Under the pieces are notes generated by a model, which worked only from the letters and a program-made list of their open reading frames with translations, did not search any database and was not told the DNA's origin. A program made the position numbers and the translations under genes. DNA of 35,052 nucleotides from Bacillus sp. 7884-1 (lineage in GTDB: Bacteria; Bacillota; Bacilli; Bacillales; Cytobacillaceae): contig NZ_NPDD01000195.1 of the NCBI RefSeq assembly GCF_002272245.1, positions 1 through 35,052 on the forward strand, written 5' to 3'. Shown one piece after another: positions 26,701 through 34,653 of this stretch. Within the stretch, counting starts at the first letter, position 1, and the number at the start of each line of letters is the position of its first letter.

Positions 26701-27301
26701 TCTCTGTATCAAATAATTCAATTCTTATAGGATTACTGACAGTAAGCGGATAAATATCAATAATCCCGCCCCTTATACTAAACTCTCCTGGTGTTGACAC
26801 CATTTCGGACCGAACATATCCCATCTTAACAAAAGTATTGAGGACCTTTGTAACATCTAAATCATCGCCTAGTTTAAACGACAGCTGATACTTTTTCCAC
26901 AAAGATTTTGGCGGAATGACCTTTCTTAGCCCAGCAGCAGGAACGATAATAATTCCTTTGTCCCTTTTACTCAAATGGTTTAAGGCTTCGATTCTTTGTG
27001 CCTTTAACTCTGGACTGGCAATACTCATCTCAGCTGCAATTAATTCATTGGCAGGAAATAGAAAAACATCATCCTCACTTAATAGATTTACAATATCGTC
27101 ATAGAGTTTTTGTGCTTGCAATAGATTATGGGTGATAAAGAGAATCGGTCTTTTCATCTGCTCATAAATAGCAGCCGTTAGTACCGTCCTTGATGAACCC
27201 GATAATCCAGCAATTAGCTGCTCTTTCAAGCCTTCCTGAACTCCAGATATGATGGAGTTGACATCTTCCTGATCTAGAAATAATGATTTTAAGCCTTTCA
27301 A
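23768..27301 (-). CDS. mfd: Transcription-repair coupling factor Mfd
   Basis: Large DNA translocase that removes stalled RNA polymerase and recruits UvrA. At 1177 aa it is full length: a UvrB-like N-terminal region (about 1-350, with [15 protein letters not shown]), the RNA polymerase interaction domain (from about 500, [20 protein letters not shown]), and the RecG-like motor with Walker A [9 protein letters not shown] (near 652), DEEQ box (near 751), TATPIPRTL, and the C-terminal motor segment [11 protein letters not shown]. The C-terminal autoinhibitory domain completes it. The start is TTG after GGAGG. It lies downstream of the fin terminator; a weak promoter (TAATAT -10) may lie in 27302-27373. 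Confidence 0.98.
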   Translation of the reverse strand: [1177 protein letters not shown]

Positions 27302-27373
27302 AAGCTCGTTCCTCCTCTCTTTGAATCTTTTCTTCGTATTCAGACTATATTAACTTTATTTTTAGTGTTTATT

Positions 27374-27408
27374 AAAAATAGAAAAATGCTTTGGAGTGCT
27401 TCCAAAGC
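27374..27408 (-). terminator. Intrinsic terminator after fin
   Basis: Minus-strand GCTTTGGA/TCCAAAGC (27401-27408 with 27388-27395), 5-nt loop, then ATTTTTCTATTTTT. It starts 4 nt after the fin stop. Confidence 0.85.
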
Positions 27409-27411
27409 TGA

Positions 27412-27642
27412 TTAATGAATGAGGAAATCATATTGGTGATAATCTGGATTTCTTTCTAATGCCTCCTGACAATCCTCACAAATGGCTGTAATATGAATAT
27501 TCCCAGTCACGTCATATGCGACCATCTCTTGCCTTTCCTGTTCCGTTAATTTATGAAGGCCGAGTGCTTCACTGTGTATCGATGACTGTTCAATGGAACC
27601 TAAATTTGTACCGCAATGCCGGCAATGGTAATGAATGGCCAC
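27412..27642 (-). CDS. fin: Anti-sigma-F factor Fin (YabK)
   Basis: 76-aa zinc-ribbon protein that in B. subtilis binds sigma-F and helps the forespore switch from sigma-F to sigma-G. Two CxxC pairs are present: CRHC (7-10) and CEDC (55-58). The remainder is the conserved GLHKLTEQERQEMVAYD and the C-terminal YHQYDFLIH. It starts with GTG; GGAGG is 8 nt upstream. A sigma-F/G-like promoter lies just before it, and a terminator directly after, so it can be expressed alone in the forespore. It lies between pth and mfd as in B. subtilis. Confidence 0.95.
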   Translation of the reverse strand: MAIHYHCRHCGTNLGSIEQSSIHSEALGLHKLTEQERQEMVAYDVTGNIHITAICEDCQEALERNPDYHQYDFLIH

Positions 27643-27673
27643 TTAGGTACCCTCCCTATTCTACTATTGTTAA

Positions 27674-27704
27674 TAGTATTTACGTAGAAAGGGTAAGTTA
27701 TTCA
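27674..27704 (-). promoter_or_regulatory. Forespore-type (sigma-G/F) promoter of fin
   Basis: Minus-strand TGAATA (27699-27704, exact sigma-G -35), 18-bp spacer and AATACTA (27674-27680; CATACTA with one mismatch). The -10 lies within a small palindrome (27662-27678, TACTATT-AAC-AATAGTA). Confidence 0.65.
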
Positions 27705-27771
27705 TTCGTTTTCATTACAAAAAAGGAGAATTAGTTTATTTTATGAAAGGAAAGGTTGTCCCATGAACTTT

Positions 27772-28332
27772 TTACTGATTATATTCGTTCATCACCTGTA
27801 TAAAGGGCTTTTCTAACCATGTTTTACATGCCTCAGCACTCTTTTGTACTGACTCTTTTGTTAATCCCCATTCAACTTCGTGAAAGCGCCCCAGTACATA
27901 ATCTGGAACCTTCATCCCATTCCTCGGCCGATCAATTCCAATTCTGATTCTGTTAAATTCCTGCGTTCCAAGATGTGCTACAGTGGACTTGATTCCATTA
28001 TGACCGCCAGCACTTCCTTTTTGACGGAGCCTGATTTTCCCCACCGGCAGATCAAGATCATCATAGATAATGACTAAATCTTCTAGATCAATTTCATAAT
28101 AGTCCATTATCGCTCTAATGGATTCTCCAGACAGATTCATATAAGTCAGTGGTTTTAGTAAAATTACTTTTTCACCATTATGAAAACCCATTCCATACAG
28201 CCCTTTAAATTTTGATTGATTTAAAGGAATATTTAATTTATCTGCAAGCTCGTCAATGACTTCAAACCCAATATTATGTCTCGTTTTTTCATACTGTTTC
28301 CCAGGGTTTCCTAAACCAACGATTAATTTCAT
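27772..28332 (-). CDS. pth: Peptidyl-tRNA hydrolase
   Basis: Recycles peptidyl-tRNA released prematurely from ribosomes; called spoVC in B. subtilis. With the start at ATG 28332 it has 186 aa, beginning [20 protein letters not shown] with the active-site residues Asn9 and His19. [23 protein letters not shown] follows with the catalytic Asp. AGAGAGGG lies about 5 nt upstream. The open frame continues 22 codons upstream, and an ATG at 28383 also has a plausible GGGAG site, so a longer form is possible. It is followed by fin. Confidence 0.96.
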   Translation of the reverse strand: MKLIVGLGNPGKQYEKTRHNIGFEVIDELADKLNIPLNQSKFKGLYGMGFHNGEKVILLKPLTYMNLSGESIRAIMDYYEIDLEDLVIIYDDLDLPVGKIRLRQKGSAGGHNGIKSTVAHLGTQEFNRIRIGIDRPRNGMKVPDYVLGRFHEVEWGLTKESVQKSAEACKTWLEKPFIQVMNEYNQ

Positions 28333-28424
28333 TTTTTCCCTCTCTTTCGGCTCAGTCCACCTGTTAAATAATTTTCGGAGCATCCTATTCTCTCCCACTT
28401 AATAATACGTCTTTTTTGTGACAA

Positions 28425-28461
28425 ATGCGACAAAAGACGTAACCATGTTTAGGTTACGTCT
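28425..28461 (-). terminator. Hairpin after ctc, weak terminator
   Basis: Minus-strand perfect 10-bp stem AGACGTAACC/GGTTACGTCT (28452-28461 with 28435-28444), 7-nt loop, followed by only TTTGTC. The weak T-run suggests partial read-through into pth. Confidence 0.65.
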
Positions 28462-28468
28462 GTATTTC

Positions 28469-29104
28469 TTATTCCCCTACTGGATTAGTTTCTCTGCCTT
28501 CTTCGTTATCAGGGTGGCCGCCTTCTTGCTGCTCACCTGCATTAATTTCCTCTTCTTGTCGAGGAGGAAGGATACTTGCGATTACTTCATCTTCCTCATG
28601 ATTGATCGTAAACGATCCCTGATATAGGATATCGGAAACCTTCATGGTTTCACCAACCTGAAGGTTCGTTACATCCACTTCAATTTGCTGTGGTATCTCA
28701 TCAGGAGTGGAAGTAATCGATAGTTCATGTACAGGCTGCTGCAGGACCCCGCCATCCTTAACTCCAGCTGCATCACCCGTTAGGACGAGTCGTACCGTTA
28801 CATGAATTTTGGAGGATTTATCAACGGCAAGAAAATCAACATGAATGATTTCTTTTTTAATAAAATCCTCTTGGTAATCAGATAAAACAACATCATGCCT
28901 GCTTCCGTCAACGTCAAGAGAAATAACGCCATTCCTGCCTACTAATCGGATGGTTTTTGTTAAATCCGCCGAGCTGACAGAAACCGGTTTGCTTTCTACC
29001 TTCCTGCCATAAATGACAGCAGGAATATTTCCAGTTTCTCTAATTTTCCTTAATTCCGAACTGCGAAGTTCCTTACGTTCCTTTGCTTGTAAAACCGTAC
29101 TCAT
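28469..29104 (-). CDS. ctc: General stress protein Ctc, ribosomal protein bL25 family
   Basis: 5S-rRNA-binding bL25 protein of the two-domain CTC type. Residues 1 to about 92 form the L25 domain (RKELRSSELRKIRETGNIPAVIYGRK), and about 95-180 the TL5 C-terminal beta domain (DGGVLQQPVHELSITSTPDEIPQQIEVDV). The last 28 residues are an acidic, E/G/N-rich disordered tail. In B. subtilis ctc is the classic sigma-B reporter gene, and a sigma-B-like promoter lies upstream. The ATG has AAGGTG 8 nt before it. Confidence 0.95.
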   Translation of the reverse strand: MSTVLQAKERKELRSSELRKIRETGNIPAVIYGRKVESKPVSVSSADLTKTIRLVGRNGVISLDVDGSRHDVVLSDYQEDFIKKEIIHVDFLAVDKSSKIHVTVRLVLTGDAAGVKDGGVLQQPVHELSITSTPDEIPQQIEVDVTNLQVGETMKVSDILYQGSFTINHEEDEVIASILPPRQEEEINAGEQQEGGHPDNEEGRETNPVGE

Positions 29105-29149
29105 ATGTTAGTCACCTTCCTAGTTTTGTTCTTAACTGTCTATATAAAA

Positions 29150-29175
29150 TTTCCCCAAAACAGGAAGGTCTAAAC
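29150..29175 (-). promoter_or_regulatory. Sigma-B-like promoter of ctc
   Basis: Minus-strand -35 GTTTAG (29170-29175; consensus GTTTAA), 14-bp spacer and -10 GGGAAA (29150-29155; consensus GGGWAW). It sits in the gap between prs and ctc, and ctc is sigma-B-dependent in B. subtilis. Confidence 0.65.
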
Positions 29176-29199
29176 CATTTTTTTGTACAAAAGCAAGAA

Positions 29200-30156
29200 T
29201 CAATCGAATAATGTACTTACAGATTGTTCTTCGTGGACACGGATAATCGCTTCTCCAAGTAGTGGTGCTACAGAAAGTTGAATAATTTTATCAGTCTTTT
29301 TTTCTTCTGGTATAGAAATAGAATTTGTGATAACTAATTCCTTAATTTTTGAATTTTGAATTCGATCCATCGCCGGTCCAGATAAAACAGGATGTGTACA
29401 GCATGCGTACACTTCAGAAGCACCGTTCTCGACTAAAGCGTTGGCTGCTAAAGTTATAGTTCCCGCTGTATCGATAATATCATCAATTAGGATAGCAATT
29501 TTTCCTTCAATGTTACCAACAATATTCATAACCTCAGCAACATTGGGTCTTGGACGGCGTTTGTCAATAATCGCAATTGGGGCTTTTAAACGTTCTGCTA
29601 ATTTTCTAGCTCTCGTTACTCCGCCATGATCAGGTGAAACAATGACAATGTCACCTTTAAAATTTCTCTTTTGGAAATAATCAGCCAAAATAGGAACACC
29701 CATTAAGTGATCAGTTGGAATTTCAAAGAAGCCTTGAATCTGCGGTGCGTGTAAGTCTAAGCAGATAATACGGGTTGCACCTGCTGTTTCAAGCAGGTTA
29801 GCCACTAACTTAGCTGTAATCGGCTCACGTGCACGTGCTTTACGGTCCTGGCGGGCATAGCCATAGTATGGCATAACAATATTAATTGTTTTAGCAGAGG
29901 CCCTTTTTAGAGCATCAATCATAATTAGTACTTCCATAAGATTTTCATTGACTGGAGAACTAGTCGATTGTATAACATACACATCACAACCGCGGATACT
30001 TTCTTCGATATTAATTTGGATTTCTCCATCACTAAATCTTGTTACAGAAGTTTTTCCTAATTCCACACCGATAACCTTAGCAATCTCTCTTGCTAACGGT
30101 AGATTTGAATTCAGACTGAATACCTTTAAGTTTGGATCTAAGTATTGATTCGACAT
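29200..30156 (-). CDS. prs: Ribose-phosphate pyrophosphokinase (PRPP synthetase)
   Basis: Makes PRPP from ribose 5-phosphate and ATP for purine, pyrimidine, NAD, His and Trp synthesis. Class I enzyme with the conserved [27 protein letters not shown] (ATP site), [11 protein letters not shown] (metal site) and the PRPP loop [12 protein letters not shown]. The open frame starts with a TTG at 30168, but GGAGG lies inside that extension and points to ATG 30156 (MSNQ..., 318 aa), matching the family start. It follows glmU by 20 nt and is probably co-transcribed. Confidence 0.97.
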   Translation of the reverse strand: MSNQYLDPNLKVFSLNSNLPLAREIAKVIGVELGKTSVTRFSDGEIQINIEESIRGCDVYVIQSTSSPVNENLMEVLIMIDALKRASAKTINIVMPYYGYARQDRKARAREPITAKLVANLLETAGATRIICLDLHAPQIQGFFEIPTDHLMGVPILADYFQKRNFKGDIVIVSPDHGGVTRARKLAERLKAPIAIIDKRRPRPNVAEVMNIVGNIEGKIAILIDDIIDTAGTITLAANALVENGASEVYACCTHPVLSGPAMDRIQNSKIKELVITNSISIPEEKKTDKIIQLSVAPLLGEAIIRVHEEQSVSTLFD

Positions 30157-30176
30157 AATGCCCTCCAATATTCTAC

Positions 30177-31550
30177 CTATTTTTTCACATTAAGCTTATC
30201 GACATAATTTTCTTTGTTTACCTGCTGTGAACGTGCAATGGACAATGCATTTCCAGGTACATCCTTTGTTATCGTTGAACCCGCAGCTACATAAGCTCCT
30301 TTTCCAACGGTAACAGGAGCAACTAAATTGGAATTACAGCCAATAAATACTCCATCCTCAATCTTTGTTAAGAATTTATTTTTACCATCATAGTTAACTG
30401 TTATTGAGCCACAGCCGATATTTACATCACTTCCAACCTCAGCATCACCGATATAGCTTAGATGCGAAGCCTTACTTCCCTTACCGAAAACTGCCTTCTT
30501 AATTTCAACAAAGTTTCCAATTTTCACTTCATCACTAATAGCTGAATCTGGTCTAATATGTGCAAAGGGCCCTATATTAACGAGAGATCCAATACTACTA
30601 TTATAGGCCGCGGATTGACGGATTACCGTTTCATTTCCAACCTCACAAGTATCAATTTCTGAGTTTGGCCCGATTTGGCATTCTGCTCCAATCACGGTCC
30701 TGCCTTTTAGAATCGTACCAGGAAGGATAATGGTATCCTGCCCAATTACAACATCTGCTTCGATGTATGTATTCGCAGGATCAATAATGGTAACTCCATT
30801 TCGCATATGACTTTCGTTTATCCGGCTGCGCATAATTCTTTCTGCTTCAGCCAAAGCAACTCTGTCGTTTACCCCGAGAGTCTCTTCTAAATCATTTGTT
30901 TGGAAAGCCGTAACTACTTCTCCCTGATTCTTCAGAATTTCTACGACATCCGGCAGATAATATTCACCTTGAACATTATCATTTGAAACCTTCTTTAAAG
31001 CTTCAAACAAGGCAGCATTATCAAAGCAGTAGGTTCCTGTATTGATTTCATTTATTTCTCGCTCTGCCTCTGTTGCGTCTTTATGCTCAACGATTTTCTC
31101 AACAAAACCCTTTTCATTTCGAATGATCCGACCATATCCTGTCGGGTCATCAATCCTTGCTGTAAGAATTGTTGCTTTCGCTGAGAGTTCTCTATGATGT
31201 TTAAATAGTGACTCCATCGTTTCTGCCTTAATTAGAGGAGTGTCACCACAGACCACAATGGTAATTCCTTCTTTCCCCTCTAAGCTCTCTTGTGCCTGCA
31301 TTACGGCATGTGCAGTCCCAAGCTGCTCTGCTTGAAGGGCATAATGGCTTTCTTCCCCTAATTGTCCTTTTACCTTTTCAGCTCCATGGCCAATTACGGT
31401 AACCATTTCTTGAATGTTTAGCTTCTTCACTTGGTCCACTACATGTTGAACCATCGGCTTACCGCATACAGGATGTAATACTTTATAAAGCTTTGACTTC
31501 ATCCGAGTACCTTGTCCTGCGGCCAAAATCACAGCATAACGATTATGCAT
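30177..31550 (-). CDS. glmU: Bifunctional UDP-GlcNAc pyrophosphorylase / glucosamine-1-phosphate acetyltransferase
   Basis: Last two steps to UDP-N-acetylglucosamine, precursor of peptidoglycan and teichoic acids. The 457 aa comprise an N-terminal uridyltransferase ([19 protein letters not shown], 10-28) and, from about 250, a left-handed beta-helix acetyltransferase of hexapeptide repeats with the acetyl-CoA site around [14 protein letters not shown]. The ATG has GGAGG 7 nt upstream. A sigma-A promoter about 220 nt upstream gives it a long, structured leader. prs follows closely. Confidence 0.97.
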   Translation of the reverse strand: MHNRYAVILAAGQGTRMKSKLYKVLHPVCGKPMVQHVVDQVKKLNIQEMVTVIGHGAEKVKGQLGEESHYALQAEQLGTAHAVMQAQESLEGKEGITIVVCGDTPLIKAETMESLFKHHRELSAKATILTARIDDPTGYGRIIRNEKGFVEKIVEHKDATEAEREINEINTGTYCFDNAALFEALKKVSNDNVQGEYYLPDVVEILKNQGEVVTAFQTNDLEETLGVNDRVALAEAERIMRSRINESHMRNGVTIIDPANTYIEADVVIGQDTIILPGTILKGRTVIGAECQIGPNSEIDTCEVGNETVIRQSAAYNSSIGSLVNIGPFAHIRPDSAISDEVKIGNFVEIKKAVFGKGSKASHLSYIGDAEVGSDVNIGCGSITVNYDGKNKFLTKIEDGVFIGCNSNLVAPVTVGKGAYVAAGSTITKDVPGNALSIARSQQVNKENYVDKLNVKK

Positions 31551-31581
31551 GAACAGTCCTCCAATTTACCTTTTTATCCAT

Positions 31582-31676
31582 GGCTCTTTTCTCAATTGTT
31601 GTTGCTTTTCGAAATAAGATACAATTAATTGAGCATTATTTTCATATGAAAAGCTTTCACTTTATGAGAAAGAGCC
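31582..31676 (-). other. Structured segment of the glmU mRNA leader
   Basis: On the minus strand GGCTCTTTCTCA (31665-31676) can pair with TGAGAAAAGAGCC (31582-31594), a 12-bp stem with one bulged A enclosing 70 nt. Inside lie smaller AT-rich hairpins such as TTTTCATATGAAAA. A second hairpin, TTAAAATC/GATTTTAA, lies upstream at 31717-31740. The long stem ends 31 nt before the glmU start codon. No T-run follows, so a transcription terminator is not evident. I do not recognise a known riboswitch class. Confidence 0.45.
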
Positions 31677-31776
31677 TGTATACTTCGTTCTAAATCTCAA
31701 AATAGCTTATTCCACGTTAAAATCAGCTTTAAGATTTTAACAAACATCTTTTATAAAACAGCCTTATCCATTAAAA

Positions 31777-31805
31777 ATATTAACGTAATTAGTCAGTCTT
31801 TTCAA
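31777..31805 (-). promoter_or_regulatory. Sigma-A promoter of glmU-prs
   Basis: Minus-strand -35 TTGAAA (31800-31805), 17-bp spacer, -10 TAATAT (31777-31782). It lies in the 379-nt gap between spoVG and glmU, which otherwise holds only the spoVG terminator and the glmU leader; no small gene is convincing there. Confidence 0.7.
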
Positions 31806-31881
31806 GGAATGTAAGAAAAGTGTCCGAATTTGTTATTTTGAAAAAATTAGTGAAGGAATGATAGAGGAGATAGGGAGGAAT

Positions 31882-31912
31882 AAAAAAAGAGCACTACTTA
31901 TGTAGTAGGCTC
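31882..31912 (-). terminator. Intrinsic terminator after spoVG
   Basis: Minus-strand arms 31904-31912 and 31889-31898 (9 bp with one bulged T), 5-nt loop, then seven T. About 17 nt after the spoVG stop. Confidence 0.88.
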
Positions 31913-31929
31913 TAGTTGAATAGTTCTTT

Positions 31930-32220
31930 CTAGGAAGCTCCGGCTTCTTCAAATTCTACTTCTAATTCACCTAAACGATGATACTCAGCCAAAACAGCCT
32001 CTTGAATTTTACCGCGTGTCCCTGAGTTGATTGGATGCGCAATATCACGAAATTCTCCGTCTGGAGTACGTTTACTTGGCATTGCGACAAATAAACCATT
32101 GTTTCCGTCAATAACGCGGATGTCATGAACAACGAATTCATTGTCTAATGTAATTGATGCAATCGCTCTCATACGACCATCCGTGTTAACACGGCGTAAT
32201 CTTACGTCTGTTACTTCCAT
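31930..32220 (-). CDS. spoVG: SpoVG, RNA/DNA-binding regulator
   Basis: 96 aa, the usual size, with the highly conserved [11 protein letters not shown] start, [39 protein letters not shown] and the helical C-terminus. In Bacillus it affects asymmetric septation and cortex formation; in Listeria and Staphylococcus it binds RNA or DNA globally. A sigma-H-type promoter (32263-32290) and an AT-rich upstream stretch precede it, as in B. subtilis, where AbrB also binds. It has its own terminator. Confidence 0.98.
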   Translation of the reverse strand: MEVTDVRLRRVNTDGRMRAIASITLDNEFVVHDIRVIDGNNGLFVAMPSKRTPDGEFRDIAHPINSGTRGKIQEAVLAEYHRLGELEVEFEEAGAS

Positions 32221-32262
32221 GTGCTCACACCCTTTTCTTATGTTAAAAAGCTAGTGTTATTA

Positions 32263-32290
32263 ATTCAACAGGGAATCTAGTAAATCCTTC
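32263..32290 (-). promoter_or_regulatory. Sigma-H promoter of spoVG
   Basis: Minus-strand -35 GAAGGATTT (32282-32290), which fits RWAGGANNT exactly, a 14-bp spacer and -10 TGAAT (32263-32267), which fits HGAAT. An A/T-rich tract lies upstream (32291-32325). spoVG is the classic sigma-H gene. Confidence 0.8.
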
Positions 32291-32383
32291 TTTTATATTA
32301 ATTTTTTTGAAAATATTTTAGGCAAAATAGTGAACATTTTTAAAAGTCAGATATATTAATATTATTCATAGTGTGAAAATGAC

Positions 32384-32413
32384 AAAAAAACGCTCGTGAT
32401 TATTTCACGAGCG
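32384..32413 (-). terminator. Terminator embedded in the end of ridA
   Basis: Minus-strand perfect 9-bp stem CGCTCGTGA/TCACGAGCG (32405-32413 with 32391-32399), 5-nt loop, then seven T. The upstream arm is the last codons of ridA and the stop codon lies in the loop. Confidence 0.92.
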
Positions 32414-32774
32414 CAATTACTTCAATTTCAACCAAAGCATCTTTTGGTAACCGTGCTACCTCAACACAAGAACGCGCTGGTTTATTCGTTGAAAAATATT
32501 CACCATATACTTCGTTTATCAAAGCAAAGTCATCCATACTTTTAATAAAGACCGTCGCCTTAACAACGGTATCAAAAGACGCCCCTGCTGCTGAAAGCAC
32601 TGCCGCCAAATTTTTAAAAACTTGGTGAGTTTGTTCCTTTATGCCGCCTTCAATCATTACGCCCTCAGCTGTTAACGGGATTTGCCCTGAGCTATAAAAA
32701 AGATTGTTAACAATCATTCCTTGGGAATAGGGTCCGATCGCTGCAGGTGCTTGGGTGGTTTGAACAACTTTCAT
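32400..32774 (-). CDS. ridA: RidA (YabJ), 2-iminobutanoate/2-iminopropanoate deaminase
   Basis: 124-aa RidA/YjgF/UK114 protein that hydrolyses reactive enamine/imine intermediates formed by PLP enzymes; called yabJ in B. subtilis. It shows AAIGPYSQG (11-19), the SSGQIPL segment, and [11 protein letters not shown] with the catalytic Arg101 (equivalent to E. coli Arg105). It begins 1 nt after the purR stop, so the two are cotranscribed, and the operon ends with the terminator that overlaps its last codons. Confidence 0.96.
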   Translation of the reverse strand: MKVVQTTQAPAAIGPYSQGMIVNNLFYSSGQIPLTAEGVMIEGGIKEQTHQVFKNLAAVLSAAGASFDTVVKATVFIKSMDDFALINEVYGEYFSTNKPARSCVEVARLPKDALVEIEVIALVK

Positions 32775-32775
32775 A

Positions 32776-33606
32776 TTATTCCTCCGTTCTGCGTTTAAAG
32801 TAGTTTCCTTCTGTAACCTGAATCCTTTTTTCTTTTACATCAACATCCGTCAGTTTAACAAGTGATTTGTATTCATCGACGAGACGTTCTTCAATTTTCT
32901 CAGCTTCAACCAAGACAGCAATTCCAGCTACTTGAGCATTAAATTCCTCTAGTAAACTGATCATTCCATTTACGGTTCCGCCAGCTTTCATAAAGTCATC
33001 GACAACTAGCACCTTCGACCCTTGTGCCAAGCTCCTTTTTGAGAGCACCATTGTTTGGATTCTCTTTGCTGATCCAGAAACATAGTTGATACTAACAGTT
33101 GGGCCCTCGGTGACCTTATTATCTCTTCTTACAATGACAACAGGTGTATTTAACTGACTCGCGACAGCATAAGCAAGAGGAATTCCCTTTGTTGCTACGG
33201 TCATGACCACATCAATCTTCGTATTCACATAGGCTGATGCAATAATCCGGCCGGCTTTTTGAACAATGGCTGGATCACCTAAAATATCAGTTAAATATAA
33301 ATATCCCCCAGGTAAAAGGCGGTCTGGGTGTGCAATTAACGAACATAATTCATTTACAAATGGCCTTGCCTCATCATCACTGACATTTACAAAAAATTTA
33401 ACTCCACCCGCTGCCCCAGGTACCGTTTGTAAGGTCCCAATACCTCTTTGTTCGAAGGTCTCTTTCACGATTGCTAGGTCTTCACTGATAGAAGATTTCG
33501 CAGAAGAGTAACGTTCAGCAAAGAAGGTAAGCGGTACAAGCTGGCGTGGATGGTCAAGTAAATAGCTTGTCATATCAATCAATCGTTCACTGCGGCGAAA
33601 CTTCAT
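32776..33606 (-). CDS. purR: Pur operon repressor PurR
   Basis: Represses purine synthesis and transport genes; PRPP relieves binding. Bacillus-type PurR (unrelated to the E. coli LacI-type): an N-terminal winged helix (about 1-74, MKFRRSERL...SSISEDL) and a phosphoribosyltransferase-like domain with the PRPP motif [13 protein letters not shown]. At 276 aa it is slightly shorter than the 285 of B. subtilis at its C-terminus. The ATG follows GGGGGATT. A PurBox-like operator precedes it, consistent with autoregulation. Confidence 0.97.
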   Translation of the reverse strand: MKFRRSERLIDMTSYLLDHPRQLVPLTFFAERYSSAKSSISEDLAIVKETFEQRGIGTLQTVPGAAGGVKFFVNVSDDEARPFVNELCSLIAHPDRLLPGGYLYLTDILGDPAIVQKAGRIIASAYVNTKIDVVMTVATKGIPLAYAVASQLNTPVVIVRRDNKVTEGPTVSINYVSGSAKRIQTMVLSKRSLAQGSKVLVVDDFMKAGGTVNGMISLLEEFNAQVAGIAVLVEAEKIEERLVDEYKSLVKLTDVDVKEKRIQVTEGNYFKRRTEE

Positions 33607-33618
33607 AACAATCCCCCA

Positions 33619-33669
33619 AAAGACGAATATTCTATATATAGAATATCACTATTGTCCGTTTTTAATCAA
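33619..33669 (-). promoter_or_regulatory. purR promoter with PurBox-like operator and palindrome
   Basis: Minus-strand -35 TTGATT (33664-33669) and -10 TATTCT (33640-33645), 18 bp apart. AAAAACGGACAAT (33651-33663) matches 11 of 13 positions of the PurBox AWWWCCGAACWWT, and AATATTCGTCTTT (33619-33631) matches 10 of 13 of its inverse, 19 nt away (16-17 is usual). A perfect 20-bp palindrome (33627-33646) overlaps the -10. The -35 is inside the end of ispE. Confidence 0.55.
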
Positions 33670-34531
33670 GAGTGTGTCGTTCTCCAAGCATTCTTACAGC
33701 AAAGACCTGATCACAAAAACCCCTTAGACCATTATATATCCGATGCATTCTCGAATCGTGCTGAACAATTCCAAAAACGGTTGGACCGCTTCCGCTCATC
33801 AAAACAGCATCCGCACCGAAACGCTTCATTTGCTCCTTGATTTGTGCTACCTCCGGATGAAGCTTTAATGTTACATCCTCTAAGACATTTCCGACCTGAT
33901 CACAAACGCTTTGATAATCATTGTTTTCAATTGCCTTGACCATTTCGTTAATATTTGGATGCTCCATTCCGTTTAAATCTAGTCGCCGATAAACTTCGGC
34001 GGTTGAAACACCAATAAAAGGTTTCGCTAGAATAACCCAGCATGTTGGCGGTGCAGGAAGGTCTGTAATCATTTCCCCTCTGCCTCTGGCTAAAGCAGTC
34101 CCACCATACACACAAAAGGACACATCCGAGCCTATTTCAGATCCAAGATTGGCTAACTCGTCCAATGTTAAACCAAGCTCCCAAAGTTTATTAAGCCCCC
34201 TTAGAGTTGCAGCAGCATCACTGCTTCCTCCAGCCAGCCCAGCCGCAACAGGGATTGTTTTTTCAATTGTTATTTGCACACCTTTTTTAACTTGATATCG
34301 GTCCTTCAGCAATTGAGCCGCTTGAAAGGCTAGATTCCTTTGATCGTCAGGAACATAGCGGTTATGGGAAAGAATATGTATTTTGTCCTGCTCTAACAAT
34401 GTCAACTCAACTCGGTCCGCCAAATCAATCGTCGTCATGATCATTTCAACCTCATGAAAACCATCAGGACGCTTATACAAAACATCCAAGGCTAAATTAA
34501 TTTTGGCTGGTGCTTTTACTAAAAGCTTCAC
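33662..34531 (-). CDS. ispE: 4-diphosphocytidyl-2-C-methyl-D-erythritol kinase
   Basis: GHMP kinase of the MEP isoprenoid pathway. The 289 aa equal the usual Bacillus length. [10 protein letters not shown] contains Lys10, the ATP loop [15 protein letters not shown] spans 94-108, and the catalytic Asp136 lies in GSDVSF. The start is GTG with AGGTGG 6 nt upstream. It lies between sspF and purR, as in B. subtilis (yabH). A terminator (34616-34653) precedes it, so it depends on read-through or on a promoter between 34532 and 34612 that I cannot define. Confidence 0.97.
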   Translation of the reverse strand: MKLLVKAPAKINLALDVLYKRPDGFHEVEMIMTTIDLADRVELTLLEQDKIHILSHNRYVPDDQRNLAFQAAQLLKDRYQVKKGVQITIEKTIPVAAGLAGGSSDAAATLRGLNKLWELGLTLDELANLGSEIGSDVSFCVYGGTALARGRGEMITDLPAPPTCWVILAKPFIGVSTAEVYRRLDLNGMEHPNINEMVKAIENNDYQSVCDQVGNVLEDVTLKLHPEVAQIKEQMKRFGADAVLMSGSGPTVFGIVQHDSRMHRIYNGLRGFCDQVFAVRMLGERHTLD

Positions 34532-34613
34532 TAACGCCCACCTACACTTCTATATCGATCATATATTTTTTCCTATTTTACCACAAAACTTCAAATAGGA
34601 AAAAAGTCAAGCG

Positions 34614-34653
34614 ATAATATTTAAAGGCCAGGGGCTTTCTTCCCCCTGACCTT
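34614..34653 (-). terminator. Intrinsic terminator after sspF
   Basis: Minus-strand 11-bp GC-rich stem with one wobble (34643-34653 with 34624-34634), 8-nt loop, then TAAATATT. It lies about 80 nt after the sspF stop; the T-run is poor. I see nothing else between 34654 and 34730. Confidence 0.7.

Noticed and set aside
31551..31929. Hidden small gene in the 379-bp spoVG-glmU gap
   Set aside because: No start codon with a binding site opens a credible reading frame on either strand; AT-rich leader and terminator explain the sequence.
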